Numbered from the stretch's first letter, positions 45,000 to 54,146 are shown. The stretch is 64,000 nucleotides of DNA from Arcanobacterium_A bovis (GCF_042655305.1 NZ_JBHSLR010000009.1), one strand, 5' to 3'. Notes: generated by a model not told the origin, from the sequence alone. Translations and numbers: made by a program.

Positions 45000-45434
45000 A
45001 TGGTAAACGCCACTTCACAGATCCGCGGCACGGGAGTGTCCGAAGTCGCCCTCAACACTGCTGCTATTGCCGCCTTGGTGGACAGCGACGCAGCAGGTGC
45101 GTGCGTCGTCTTTGAAGGCAAAGTTCGCAATCACGACGACGGTCGCGGCGTTACCGGTATCGAATACAGTTGCCACCCAACAGCCGAGCAGGTGATTGCG
45201 CAGGTAGCACAGGAGATCGTGGAGCGCCACCCACAAGTACAAGTAGCGCTCTATCACCGCGTAGGCGTGCTCAATATTGGTGATTTAGCAATGGTAGCTG
45301 CGGTTTCGAGTGCCCACCGGCAGGAATCTTTCGCTGCAATCGTCGATATTGTAGACACCATCAAAGAAAAGTTACCCGTGTGGAAGCGCCAAGTTTTCAC
45401 CGACGACACCGACGAGTGGGTCGGTTCCGCCTGA
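45000..45434 (+). CDS. moaE: Molybdopterin synthase catalytic subunit MoaE
   Basis: 144 aa. With MoaD it transfers sulfur to precursor Z. GACVVFEGKVRNHDDGRGVTGIEY (about 32-55), HRVGVLNIGDLAMVAAVSSAHR (about 86-107) and IKEKLPVWKRQVF (about 120-132, with the catalytic lysine) are typical. TAGGAG lies three bases before the ATG. It is divergent from moaC and ends 22 bases from the convergent moaA end, with no terminator in that gap. Confidence 0.95.
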   Translation: MVNATSQIRGTGVSEVALNTAAIAALVDSDAAGACVVFEGKVRNHDDGRGVTGIEYSCHPTAEQVIAQVAQEIVERHPQVQVALYHRVGVLNIGDLAMVAAVSSAHRQESFAAIVDIVDTIKEKLPVWKRQVFTDDTDEWVGSA

Positions 45435-45456
45435 TTGTTGGTTTCGCTTCCGCTGG

Positions 45457-46494
45457 CTATCCCCCGATTTCGGACATATACCGCTGAGGCTGTACAAAAC
45501 TGGGATCGTCAATACCATGACCCGGTTTTTTCAAAGCCATGGCATCGCGCCACAGAGCTGCGATTTCGTCGTCAGTAGTACCAGCACGTAGCGGCGTGCG
45601 CAGATCGGTTTCCACGTTCCCAAAGAGGCACGTGCGCATTTGCCCATCGGCAGTGAGTCGAGTGCGATCACAGGTTCCGCAGAAGGGGTGAGTTACTGAG
45701 GCAATAATTCCAACCTGACCCGCGGGATGATCGGCACTCCCTGCAACGTTCCAAAGTCGAGCAGGAGAATGAGGACCGTGCTGGGCGGGAGTCAACTCAA
45801 ATTTCTGCGAAAAAATCTCAAGGATTTCTTCTTCTGGCACCATATTGCTGCGCGACCATGTTTCTCGTGGCCCTAAAGGCATCTGCTCAATAATACGCAA
45901 CTGTAATCCGCGGCGCAGAGCAAAGAGGAGGAGGTCGTTCAACCCGTCCTCATTTGCGCCCCGCAAAGCCACGGCGTTCAGTTTGACGGGCGTCAAACCA
46001 GCGTCAAGTGCTACATCAATACCACGGAAAACGTCTGCAAGCCTATCACGATGCGCGATATGCGCGTATGTCTGCGGCTCAATGGAATCAAGCGAAATAT
46101 TCACGCGGTTCAGACCTGCCGCTGCGAGTGCGTGAGCGTGTTTGTCCAGGCTGAGTGCGTTAGTGGTGAGGGCAAGATCCGGCGCAGTGCCATCAACTGT
46201 TTCTAATCCGTGCGCGAAAGCAATAATGGCATCCAAATTTTTGCGCAAAAGTGGCTCGCCACCAGTAAAACGGATTTTATTAATTCCAAGCAGCTCAACA
46301 GCGATTTTTACAAGACGGTTTACTTCATCGTTGGTGAGCGTTTCTTCGGTAGGTAACCAAGAAAGGCCTTCCGGTGGCATACAGTATGAGCAACGCAGAT
46401 TGCACCGATCCGTAAGAGAGATTCGCAAATCGTGTGCAGTTCTACCCCATGAATCACGGAGTTCATAGGTGGGTGCTGAAACTGAACTGCGCAC
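45457..46494 (-). CDS. moaA: GTP 3',8-cyclase MoaA (radical SAM)
   Basis: 345 aa. First step of Moco synthesis. The radical SAM cluster CNLRCSYC is at about 28-35, the SAM-binding GGEP near 79-82, and the second Fe4S4 cluster ligands are in FCGTCDRTRLTADGQMRTCL near 270-290. The protein ends in the GG dipeptide that is required in MoaA. GTG start with AAAGGA five bases upstream. The long AT-rich region to the next gene probably holds its promoter. Confidence 0.96.
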   Translation of the reverse strand: MRSSVSAPTYELRDSWGRTAHDLRISLTDRCNLRCSYCMPPEGLSWLPTEETLTNDEVNRLVKIAVELLGINKIRFTGGEPLLRKNLDAIIAFAHGLETVDGTAPDLALTTNALSLDKHAHALAAAGLNRVNISLDSIEPQTYAHIAHRDRLADVFRGIDVALDAGLTPVKLNAVALRGANEDGLNDLLLFALRRGLQLRIIEQMPLGPRETWSRSNMVPEEEILEIFSQKFELTPAQHGPHSPARLWNVAGSADHPAGQVGIIASVTHPFCGTCDRTRLTADGQMRTCLFGNVETDLRTPLRAGTTDDEIAALWRDAMALKKPGHGIDDPSFVQPQRYMSEIGG

Positions 46495-46985
46495 GAAAAT
46501 CCTTTCAAGGAAAAATTTAGGGTAAAGCTGGAAACTTATCTCAACTAGCCGCTGTTAACACAACACATATAACTCTATAATAGCCGTGAACCACTAAACC
46601 TAGCGCCAATCACAGTTGAAATATAATTTATTCCACCTCAAACAGCGACGATTGTCGACAGCATTCACATTTACGACCATATAACCGTGTATACCCACTA
46701 TGTATAGAAAATCACTTAAGAGATAATTACAGGAACACGGTAGCAAAAAGTCGCCAAAAATACTTTAATCTTTAATTAAAGGACTCATTTCGTAAATCAG
46801 AAAATTTCTAAAATACCCACCCAGAGCCGCTTATTATTTGCATAATTATTCAAATCAAAATATTGTCAGAACGGTTGGTGCCGCTGGTAAATATTGTACA
46901 AATATCAACACTGCACCACGAAATATGAAATGTTTGTGAATAGTTTGGTATGTTCAATTTGTTGGGTTTGTCGGTTTAATGAGAA
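46495..46985. other. AT-rich 491-bp intergenic region
   Basis: Divergent promoter region of moaA and the SufR-like regulator with no supported gene. CTTTAATTAAAG at 46770-46781 is a perfect 12-bp palindrome. On the plus strand TTAACA (46556-46561) and TATAAT (46577-46582) are 15 bases apart, a weak promoter candidate that would leave a 400-base leader. No Moco riboswitch fold was recognised. Confidence 0.4.
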
Positions 46986-47729
46986 ATGGTGTCAATGATG
47001 AGAGTGAATCCCCCAAAAAGTTCGGGTGTTTTATGTAACGCGATTATGAATCTTTCACCCGCTCATCAAGCAATGTTGAAATATCTTTCAACCTTTCTTG
47101 AACCGCTATCTATTGCCGAAATTGCCGAGATGCAAGGACTGCATCAAAATTCGGTGCGTGAGAGCATTGATGCACTCGTAGCGGCTGGTCTAGTTGAGCG
47201 TAGCAAGATTGAGACGACGGGGCGTGGTCGCCCTGCATGGGCATATTACACAACAGCCCCTGAGCATGAAGTCATCACCGATGCCTACTTAACAAAGTTC
47301 GTGCGCGGTATCTGTGAAATGCTGAAAGAGTGCGCACCCGATCCAGAGAAAAAAGCGTATGAGATGGGTATGGAATGGGCTTCCGATCTCAAACCACACG
47401 TCGAAAACTTCCTCGATGATATCGGCGTCTCATTTGATGATGTGAAAAAGTTTGACGATACACAGTTGCTAGGAGTAGTGCGTCTACTCGCATCTGCAGC
47501 AGGACATGACGCAGTTGTCAAACCCAATACACAACACACAATCCAAATGCGTGCATGCCCATTTGTGGATATTGATGGAAGTATCGATCCAATCATGTGC
47601 GAGATGCATCGTGGGCAACTTGACGGATTTTTGTGCGTTGCCTCCGATAATTCCAAAAAAATGGTTCTATCCCCAGCAGTACGTCCGGGAATTTGTGAAA
47701 TTGAGTTGCTAGTCAGCGAAGAAGCTTAA
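46986..47729 (+). CDS. SufR-like winged-helix regulator with four C-terminal cysteines
   Basis: Up to 247 aa. A winged helix (about 25-90: ALSIAEIAEMQ-type helix, then GLHQNSVRESIDALVAAGLV and the wing ETTGRGRPAWAYY) is followed by a helical middle and a C-terminal region with C-X13-C-X11-C-X19-C (CPF..., MCEMH, FLCVA, GICEIE). The layout resembles SufR, which binds an Fe-S cluster through C-terminal cysteines; the spacing is not identical. The start is uncertain: several Met codons (46986, 46995, 46998, 47046) and no good ribosome binding site. The P-type ATPase gene follows 86 bases downstream on the same strand. It may respond to iron-sulfur, redox or metal status. Confidence 0.65.
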   Translation: MVSMMRVNPPKSSGVLCNAIMNLSPAHQAMLKYLSTFLEPLSIAEIAEMQGLHQNSVRESIDALVAAGLVERSKIETTGRGRPAWAYYTTAPEHEVITDAYLTKFVRGICEMLKECAPDPEKKAYEMGMEWASDLKPHVENFLDDIGVSFDDVKKFDDTQLLGVVRLLASAAGHDAVVKPNTQHTIQMRACPFVDIDGSIDPIMCEMHRGQLDGFLCVASDNSKKMVLSPAVRPGICEIELLVSEEA

Positions 47730-47815
47730 TGACAAGAAATATAAGTTCATGACGTATCTGCCTGATATGCTGTGCATATGCAATGCTAGCGCAGCTAGAA
47801 GGGAACAGATACGCC

Positions 47816-50191
47816 ATGAACAATACTGTTCACCAGGCTCAGAATTCGCCTGACACAATCAAGGGTCTTACTGCGGCAGAAGTACAAACACGCATCGAGC
47901 ATGGCCAGATAAATAAGCTTCCACCCCGCAGTGGCAAGACCGTTGCAAATATTATTCGCGATAACGTTTGCACCCGCATCAATGCGATTTTGGGTGTACT
48001 TTTTGTCATGGTTGCCATTACCGGTTCATGGATAAACAGCGCATTCGGCGTGCTTATCGTCGTGAACTCTCTCATTGGAATCGTGCAAGAACTACGTGCC
48101 AAGTCCACCTTGGAATCCTTGAGCTTGATCGGCGAAGAGCACCCAATTGTGCTCCGCGACGGCGAAGAACGCGAGGTGACTCAAGAAGAGCTCGTGTTGG
48201 ACGACGTCGTCGTTGTGAAAGCTGGCAACCAGATCGTGGTGGACGGCAAAGTGCTCGCGGCGGACTATCTAGCTGTTGACGAATCGATGCTCACCGGGGA
48301 ATCTGATCCGGTGGTCAAGGAGCCAGGAGACCCTATAGTCTCAGGCTCATTTGTGGTGGTAGGAACTGGAAAGTTCCGGGTATCGAAGGTAGGAGCGGAG
48401 TCGTATGCGGCGCAAATTGCAACCCAGGCATCGAAATTCACGCTTCACAAGTCTCAGCTGCAAGCTGGTATCGATTCGATCCTCAAATACATCACGCTGA
48501 TCCTTATACCAGTGGGAATCTTGACCATCATCGCGCAGATGCGTCAGGACGGCCCGGCAGATTGGCGTGAAGTAATTCTTGCGATCACCGGTGCGCTGGT
48601 GCCCATGGTTCCAGAAGGACTCATTCTCATCACGTCCACTGCCTTTGCTTTGGGCGTGATTCGCCTAGGCAAGCGCAAATGTTTGGTTCAAGAGCTTCCG
48701 GCTATTGAAGGTCTAGCACGCGTGGACGTGGTTTGTGCCGACAAAACTGGCACACTCACCGAGAATACGCTCGAATTTTCGCAGATTGTAGCGTTGGCTG
48801 ATACTAACACTGAGGCTTATCGCGAGGCTCTTGCCCAGCTCGCCTGGGCAGACCCCGATCCGAATGCCACCACACAAGCTCTGTGCGACGCCTTCAAAAA
48901 GCCAGCTCATGCGTGGCACGTACACGAGCGCAAGCCTTTTAGCTCAGCCGATAAATGGGCTGGTATTTCTTTCCAGTACGACGACGCCGTACACAGTTTC
49001 GTTTTTGGCGCGCCGGACGTACTCGATCCGAACGCACAGGCGGGAAATCAGGCAGAACAGTTCGGTAATAAAGGTCTACGTGTGCTGATGTTTGGCATAG
49101 TGAACAAGCCTTTTGCCGACGTCGATGTGGCACGCGACGTTACCCCACTCGCCCTGGTGCTCTTCGATCAAAAGCTGCGCGACGACGTCCCCGATACATT
49201 GGCTTACTTTGCCGAGCAGGAAGTAAATCTCAAGATCATCTCCGGCGATAATGCCAAGTCGGTTGCCGCAGTAACACGCAGGCTCGGCGTCAATGTGGGA
49301 GAAACGGTAGACGCTCGCACGCTCACGGATCCGGCGTCGTTCGGAGAAACCGTGGAAAACGCACAGGTGTTTGGGCGCGTGACTCCCGCACAGAAACGAG
49401 AAATGGTGCGTGCGCTCCAAGAACGCGGGCACACCGTGGCAATGACGGGCGACGGCGTCAATGACGTACTAGCCCTGAAAGATTCCGATATTGGCGTTGC
49501 GATGGGAACGGGATCGTCGGCGGCACGTTCCGTTGCGAAGATCGTATTGCTCGACAATAAGTTTGCTACCTTGCCTTATGTAGTGGGTGAGGGTCGGCGG
49601 GTGATCGGAAATATTGAGCGAGTTGCCAACCTGTTCTTAACAAAAACGATCTACTCGGTGCTCATTGCAACGCTTGTGCTGCTTTCGAATGTTCCGTTCC
49701 CGTTCCAGCCGATTCATGTGTCGATTACAGGGTGGTTTACCATCGGTATTCCTGCCTTCTTCTTGGCATTACCTCCGAACAATCAGCGAGCGCGTGACGG
49801 CTTTGTGAGGCGAGTATTGAGCTTTGCTGCCCCTGCAGGCGTGATTGTTGGCTTGTGCGCCTTTACTGCCTATATGGTGGCATCCGGTGGGCATGTACCG
49901 GCGCGTCATATACAAGAATCCACCGCAGCTTTGGTGGCGCTTATTGTGCCGGCAACCTGGGTGGTGGCACTCATTGCACGCCCCTGGAATTGGTGGAAGA
50001 TACTTCTTCTTACCTTGCCACTGGTAGCCTATTCAATTATTTTCACTTGCGAGTTCACACAGCGGCTCTTCATACTCGACTCCTCAAATGAGATGATGAT
50101 GCTCACTGGTTTGGGTATCGGCTTCATAGGGGCAATCTGCGTAGAGGTCCTGTGGCACCTGGTGGGTAAGAAAAACTACGTACAGGAGTAG
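47816..50191 (+). CDS. ctpE: P-type cation-transporting ATPase, CtpE-like
   Basis: 791 aa, about ten membrane segments. Actuator motif LTGESD near 165, phosphorylation motif DKTGTLTENT near 308, nucleotide-domain and hinge motif MTGDGVNDVLALKDSDIGVAMG near 540. IRDNVCTRINAILGVLFV at the start and LVQELPAIEGLARVDVVCADKTGT match the M. tuberculosis CtpE type, which was reported to take up calcium. No heavy-metal-binding CxxC domain is present and the membrane motif PEGL replaces the CPC of heavy-metal pumps. The ATG at 47816 was preferred to one at 47783 because AGAAGGGAA lies upstream. Likely co-transcribed with the SufR-like gene. Confidence 0.88.
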   Translation: MNNTVHQAQNSPDTIKGLTAAEVQTRIEHGQINKLPPRSGKTVANIIRDNVCTRINAILGVLFVMVAITGSWINSAFGVLIVVNSLIGIVQELRAKSTLESLSLIGEEHPIVLRDGEEREVTQEELVLDDVVVVKAGNQIVVDGKVLAADYLAVDESMLTGESDPVVKEPGDPIVSGSFVVVGTGKFRVSKVGAESYAAQIATQASKFTLHKSQLQAGIDSILKYITLILIPVGILTIIAQMRQDGPADWREVILAITGALVPMVPEGLILITSTAFALGVIRLGKRKCLVQELPAIEGLARVDVVCADKTGTLTENTLEFSQIVALADTNTEAYREALAQLAWADPDPNATTQALCDAFKKPAHAWHVHERKPFSSADKWAGISFQYDDAVHSFVFGAPDVLDPNAQAGNQAEQFGNKGLRVLMFGIVNKPFADVDVARDVTPLALVLFDQKLRDDVPDTLAYFAEQEVNLKIISGDNAKSVAAVTRRLGVNVGETVDARTLTDPASFGETVENAQVFGRVTPAQKREMVRALQERGHTVAMTGDGVNDVLALKDSDIGVAMGTGSSAARSVAKIVLLDNKFATLPYVVGEGRRVIGNIERVANLFLTKTIYSVLIATLVLLSNVPFPFQPIHVSITGWFTIGIPAFFLALPPNNQRARDGFVRRVLSFAAPAGVIVGLCAFTAYMVASGGHVPARHIQESTAALVALIVPATWVVALIARPWNWWKILLLTLPLVAYSIIFTCEFTQRLFILDSSNEMMMLTGLGIGFIGAICVEVLWHLVGKKNYVQE

Positions 50192-50389
50192 GCTTTCTCG
50201 CCGTTTCGTGGATCAAGCAAGATTGAGCGCAAGCAAGCATGTGCCACCTTGTGACGCACACAACATTATTGTAATGTTCGGCGAATTAGAGCCAAAAAAT
50301 ATGCTTCACACGCACTAAAAATCGGATTCCCAGCCTTTTCTCAGAAAGACTTGCGGGTAATCCAAGAATGGGTGCTCATACTAGATATT

Positions 50390-50560
50390 GACGACGGCGA
50401 GAGTGACGAATCTTGCTCCGAGGGTTTTCTCCCGTCGTTGCGTGTATGAGTGCAAAGTGAGAACTGGCGGTTCAGCTTTTGGAAGTAGTGCCCCAAAAGC
50501 ATCAGAATCGCCACTCCCCAAAAGAGGGGCAGCCGAATTGCGTGGGTGGCTGCCCCTCTT
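50390..50560 (+). ncRNA. Candidate structured small RNA ending in an intrinsic terminator
   Basis: About 170 bases with no supported gene but nested helices. ACGACGG (50391-50397) pairs with CCGTCGT (50432-50438). TGGCGGTTC (50465-50473) pairs with GAATCGCCA (50505-50513, one G-U), and inside it GCTTTTGG (50475-50482) pairs with CCAAAAGC (50493-50500) around a ten-base loop, leaving an A bulge and a four-base ATCA bulge. CTCCCCAAAAG and a 13-bp terminator follow. CCCC (50516-50519) could also pair with GGGG (50526-50529), competing with the terminator. No family was recognised; the C-runs recall the actinobacterial 6C RNA but are only four long. The promoter is not clear. Confidence 0.45.
50522..50560. 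terminator. Intrinsic terminator between the RNA candidate and glsB
   Basis: A 13-bp perfect stem (50522-50534 with 50548-50560) with a 13-base loop, followed by a pyrimidine-rich stretch on the plus strand. It lies 330 bases beyond the ctpE stop and can also end the convergent small membrane protein gene. Confidence 0.75.
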
Positions 50561-50620
50561 TCTCGTTTGTATTAAGTTATGATCCGATAACTATCGATTG
50601 ATGGGTTATCGTTTTTTCGA

Positions 50621-50887
50621 TTATCGATTCGAACCAGAACGCACGCCGAGGTAAATCGAAATTGCAACGATTGCACAGAGTGTCGATACTGCCCAGCGAA
50701 TCCAGTCAATTCCACCAGTATCTGCCGGGTAACCGAAAAGTTGCAGCACTACGTTTGCAACTACTACACCCAATGCACCAAGGAGCATCGTGGCCAGAAT
50801 CGAAATATTCTGATTGCCCTTCATGAATAGACGGGCAAGAGCGCCAATAACAAGTCCAAAGATGAGGGTACCAATAATGTTCAGCAT
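50621..50887 (-). CDS. GlsB/YeaQ/YmgE-family small membrane protein
   Basis: 88 aa with three hydrophobic segments and the family's glycine-rich pattern: LNIIGTLIFGLVIGALARLF, then ATMLLGALGVVVANVVLQLFG. The family is a transglycosylase-associated, stress-linked membrane protein of unknown biochemistry. The ATG at 50887 has GAAGGAAG just upstream; the longer frame to 50992 adds a Cys/Lys-rich stretch unlike the family and was rejected. The C-terminus ends in RSGSNR. Confidence 0.88.
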   Translation of the reverse strand: MLNIIGTLIFGLVIGALARLFMKGNQNISILATMLLGALGVVVANVVLQLFGYPADTGGIDWIRWAVSTLCAIVAISIYLGVRSGSNR

Positions 50888-51063
50888 ATTGCTTCCTTCG
50901 TTTTCCAGACATCCCGAAAGATGTTTGGGGCTAGAGGACTTCTCTAGCTCACACTTCATGCCATTGCCGTTCCATAGGCGGCACTTACACACGGGTGCTT
51001 TAGTTACACAATAAAACGATCTGGTACTAAAGACCTAAATTTTCAGCTGTGGGAGAGAATTTT

Positions 51064-51100
51064 TGGGGGTTTTGGGTGCTTTTTGCGCCCAAAACCCCCA
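51064..51100 (-). terminator. Terminator after etfA
   Basis: A 16-bp stem with one G-T pair (51064-51079 with 51085-51100) and a five-base loop lies 76 bases beyond the etfA stop on the minus strand. Confidence 0.85.
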
Positions 51101-51175
51101 GTAATGTCAACTTTTGACGAGTGTGTGTGGCTTGTGAATCAGTACATCACAAAGCCATAAACTAGTATTTTATGG

Positions 51176-52051
51176 CTAGAGTGAAGCTTGCAGAGCTGGC
51201 ACTACTTCATACAGATCGCCGATAATGCCGTAGTCCGCTTCTTGGAAAATAGGTGCTTGCGGATCCTCATTTATCGCCACAATAATCTTCGAGTCGCGGA
51301 TACCGCCAGCGTGATGAATCTGCCCCGACACACCAATCGCAAGATAAAGCTCTGCTGCAATGGTCTGACCAGTCAAACCAATATAGGAATCAAACCAACC
51401 ATGCCCTTCCGCCAGCGGACGAGTAGCCCCCACCTGCGCACCAATCGCTTCGGCGAGTTCGCTAATCATCGCAAGGTCTTTTTCCTCTGCAATGCCGCGC
51501 CCTACACCAATCACACGGTCGGCTCGCGAAAGATCTGCCGACGACGCCACAATCGGTTGCGTTTCCAGCACTGAAACCCCATCCCATGGAGTAAGTTCCA
51601 GCATCTCAACAACTGCATTTCCACCGTCAGGAATTTCACCAGCAGGAAGCGTCAAAGCGACTGGCCCTTGCACGGAAACTGTTTCATGAGCCAAACCTGC
51701 TACCAGCACAGTTGCACTGCGAGAAGAATTGTCCCAGGCGATTGCCGAAGAAATCCACGTGCCGTTCATAGCTGCCGTTGCAGCCGCGGCAAGCGATCGC
51801 TCAGGAGCGAAATCAGCTGCCAAAACTGTTTGTGCACCCTGCTCAGCGAGCCATGCACCCACCGCTTGAGCGTACATTTCTGCCACCGTATTGGTGCGGA
51901 CATGCACAATTTTTACAACCGGAGCTTGTGCGAGCGCCGCGGCGAGCGCGTCGTCGCCAACGATCAGCAAGTTTGCATCCTGCCCGGCAGCAGCAAGCAC
52001 TGAAGAAATACTTGCAGAACTACTTGCAATAACCCAAACACTCATGCTCAC
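51176..52051 (-). CDS. etfA: Electron transfer flavoprotein alpha subunit (EtfA/FixB)
   Basis: 291 aa. Carries the FAD of the Etf heterodimer. The C-terminal FAD-binding domain is clear: VIGVGRGIAEEKDLAMI near 182, ATRPLAEGHGWF near 210, IGLTGQTIAAELYLAIGVSGQ patterns near 222-243, then IHHAGGIRDSKIIVAINEDPQAPIF and DYGIIGDLYEVVP. The N-terminal domain is shorter and more divergent than in respiratory Etf. It overlaps etfB by four bases (ATGA). No acyl-CoA dehydrogenase or Etf-quinone oxidoreductase is in the window, so the electron donor is unknown. Confidence 0.93.
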   Translation of the reverse strand: MSMSVWVIASSSASISSVLAAAGQDANLLIVGDDALAAALAQAPVVKIVHVRTNTVAEMYAQAVGAWLAEQGAQTVLAADFAPERSLAAAATAAMNGTWISSAIAWDNSSRSATVLVAGLAHETVSVQGPVALTLPAGEIPDGGNAVVEMLELTPWDGVSVLETQPIVASSADLSRADRVIGVGRGIAEEKDLAMISELAEAIGAQVGATRPLAEGHGWFDSYIGLTGQTIAAELYLAIGVSGQIHHAGGIRDSKIIVAINEDPQAPIFQEADYGIIGDLYEVVPALQASL

Positions 52052-52812
52052 AACACTCCTTCGCTACGCAGCGCAGCCACCAATTCTTTAGCAGCGTCAG
52101 CAGAGTCAAAAATAATATGCTTACGCTCGCGAGTTGCTGGCTTCTCGGTGCCCGTCACCTCAGCGACACCAGCTGATACTTCGATTTCCAGCTCCGCCAA
52201 GTCCACTTTTTCAACCGGCTTCTTGCGAGCCGCCATAATGTCTTTCATACCGATCAACGGGATTGACGAGGCATCGGTAGTGACAGAAAGAACCGCTGCA
52301 CCGTTCAGTTTAAGCACTTGGTGTGCACCCTGGAAGTGGCGCGTGACTTTGAGGCCGTCGTCAAGCGGAGAAATCTCGCTCACATCGGCGAAAGCGGGTA
52401 TTCCCAAGTAGGCCGCGAGAAGGGCTGGAACTGAACGTCCGCCCACATCCGCCGAGGAATCACCAGCAATAATCAGATCTACGTCACCAATCCGGCGCAC
52501 AAGACCAGCCAAAACACGTGCGTAGGTATCGGCCGACGCCGCAGCCAAAGTTTCGTCCGCCACCACAACGAGCTGATCAAGTCCGCGAGCTGCTGCTGCT
52601 TGCGTCGCTTTCGGCGTCGCCGCACTCACATCGCCTGCTGTAATACCGATGAGTTCAGCGCCAGTGGCATCAGCCAATAGTCGCGCAACTCGCATCGCAA
52701 CCGGATCGTACTCCGAAATCGCACGCTTATTTCCCCAGGTAACAACGCCTTCATTAGAAACAGAAGCGTCTTGTGGGTTCGGCGCCCATTTATAAGCAAC
52801 CACAATTTTCAT
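52048..52812 (-). CDS. etfB: Electron transfer flavoprotein beta subunit (EtfB/FixA)
   Basis: 254 aa. Starts MKIVVAYKWAPNPQDASVS; ISEYDPVAMRVA near 33-44 and the AMP/adenine-binding part follow, with IAGDSSADVGGRSVPALLAAYLGIP near 115 and the recognition-loop region near 185-205 (IPLIGMKDIMAARKKPVE). First gene of the etfBA operon, coupled to etfA by a four-base overlap. GAGAGG upstream of the ATG. tRNA-Pro lies further upstream on the same strand. Confidence 0.92.
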   Translation of the reverse strand: MKIVVAYKWAPNPQDASVSNEGVVTWGNKRAISEYDPVAMRVARLLADATGAELIGITAGDVSAATPKATQAAAARGLDQLVVVADETLAAASADTYARVLAGLVRRIGDVDLIIAGDSSADVGGRSVPALLAAYLGIPAFADVSEISPLDDGLKVTRHFQGAHQVLKLNGAAVLSVTTDASSIPLIGMKDIMAARKKPVEKVDLAELEIEVSAGVAEVTGTEKPATRERKHIIFDSADAAKELVAALRSEGVL

Positions 52813-52964
52813 CTATTTGCCCTCTCATTCGCGCCATATCATTGTCTAATACGGTGGCAATAAATGGAATGTACATAAGAAAATGGAGACGAATCACAAA
52901 CTGCGAAACGCCTCCACCAACTGCCTGTGAAAACTTCTCGTGAAGCAATCTACGCCAGTCTGAG

Positions 52965-53038
<74 letters not shown>

Positions 53039-53102
53039 AAATGATTTCCTAAGAAACCATGCAACTTCTCCATAATATCCGAAAACATCGAGATAGTGGA
53101 AA

Positions 53103-54146
53103 TTAGAGACTTATAACATCCATTTGGATTACTTCTGGCGCGCAGAAAGTGCGAAATGGAGTAAATGGCGAGGTACCTAGCCCAGCTGAAACCTGCACCA
53201 AAGAAGTCTGGGGCTCTTCGTCGCAATTCCAACCAATGATTGCACCGTCCCCACGTACCGGCGCTTTATCTTCCAGTGGCCAGCGGAAAAGTCCCGAAGC
53301 ATAGCGATTTGGCAGGTCACAATTCGTGACCAGCGCATGATGGCCTGGCAAACATACCTGACCACCATGCGTGTGACCAGCAAAGATAAGGTGGCATCCG
53401 TCGTCATGCATCGTATCCAAAACATGGGCGTAAGGAGCGTGAGTTACACCGATACGGATCGTTCGCCGTCCACGCGCAGTATCTGAATCTGACGACGCCG
53501 CAGGGAATGCATCGCGCCGAATATGCGGATCGTCCACACCCACGAGGTCTATACTCCACGTTCCGATGGATACCTGGGTGCGAGAATTATTGAGATTCAC
53601 CCAACCCAATTCTTCCAACCGTGCCGTTAATTTGGCAGTTGGGAGCGAGGCAGGAGGCTCTTTCGCTCCTGACTTCTTTGAGCCTGAATCTTCCGAGGAA
53701 TTACGCCACAAGTAGCGGAACGGATTTTTCAACTTCGGCGCATGGTAGTCGTTCGAACCAAAGACGAATACTCCCGGCACGCCTTTGAAAATCGAAAGCG
53801 CGTCAATGAGCGGATCAACTGCACTACCTTGAGAAATGAGATCACCGGTAATCACAATCAGATCCGGTGCCTGCACGTCCAAATCCCGCAAGAAAGCAAT
53901 TCGCTTCGCCTGGCGAGTCATCAAATGCACATCGGAAATATGAAGAATGCGCAATGTGTCGGACGCAATCCGCGATTCACGCACAGCGCGCGCTTCGTCG
54001 TCGGCCGTGGCAATCTGCGTCGAACCATCAGGAAGCAATACGCTGCGGCGTCGTAAACGATAGGCATGTGCGTTAATAATCGAGCCTACGCACACTCCCG
54101 CGCCTAAAACGAAAGGTGCTGCCCACAGAAACGGCTTTAGCTTCAC
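53103..54146 (-). CDS. Membrane-anchored metallophosphoesterase
   Basis: 347 aa. One N-terminal membrane segment (about 7-27), then a calcineurin-type phosphoesterase with all metal motifs: HISDVHLM near 69, TGDLIS near 101, GSNDYH near 129 (the usual GNHD reads GSND), and AGHTHGGQ near 256. An insertion rich in Ser/Lys/Pro (about 145-165) is unusual. The first bases overlap the ponA stop by four, so the two genes are coupled. The whiB4-ponA2-phosphoesterase order matches M. tuberculosis Rv3681c-Rv3683. The substrate, perhaps a lipid or undecaprenyl phosphate, is unknown. Confidence 0.9.
   Translation of the reverse strand: MKLKPFLWAAPFVLGAGVCVGSIINAHAYRLRRRSVLLPDGSTQIATADDEARAVRESRIASDTLRILHISDVHLMTRQAKRIAFLRDLDVQAPDLIVITGDLISQGSAVDPLIDALSIFKGVPGVFVFGSNDYHAPKLKNPFRYLWRNSSEDSGSKKSGAKEPPASLPTAKLTARLEELGWVNLNNSRTQVSIGTWSIDLVGVDDPHIRRDAFPAASSDSDTARGRRTIRIGVTHAPYAHVLDTMHDDGCHLIFAGHTHGGQVCLPGHHALVTNCDLPNRYASGLFRWPLEDKAPVRGDGAIIGWNCDEEPQTSLVQVSAGLGTSPFTPFRTFCAPEVIQMDVISL

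Noticed and set aside
44933..45130. 66-codon N-terminal extension of moaC
   Set aside because: A perfect AGGAGG lies before the internal ATG, the extension is unlike MoaC and it would overlap the moaE start on the other strand.
50460..50560. Assignment as 6C RNA
   Set aside because: The C-runs are only four long and the helices do not clearly match what I recall of that family. Kept as unassigned.
50388..50582. 64-codon plus-strand frame
   Set aside because: No ribosome binding site, and it overlaps the helices and terminator of the RNA candidate; composition follows the stems and not codons.
50888..50992. N-terminal extension of the GlsB-type protein
   Set aside because: Cys/Lys-rich stretch absent from the family; a good ribosome binding site lies before the ATG at 50887.
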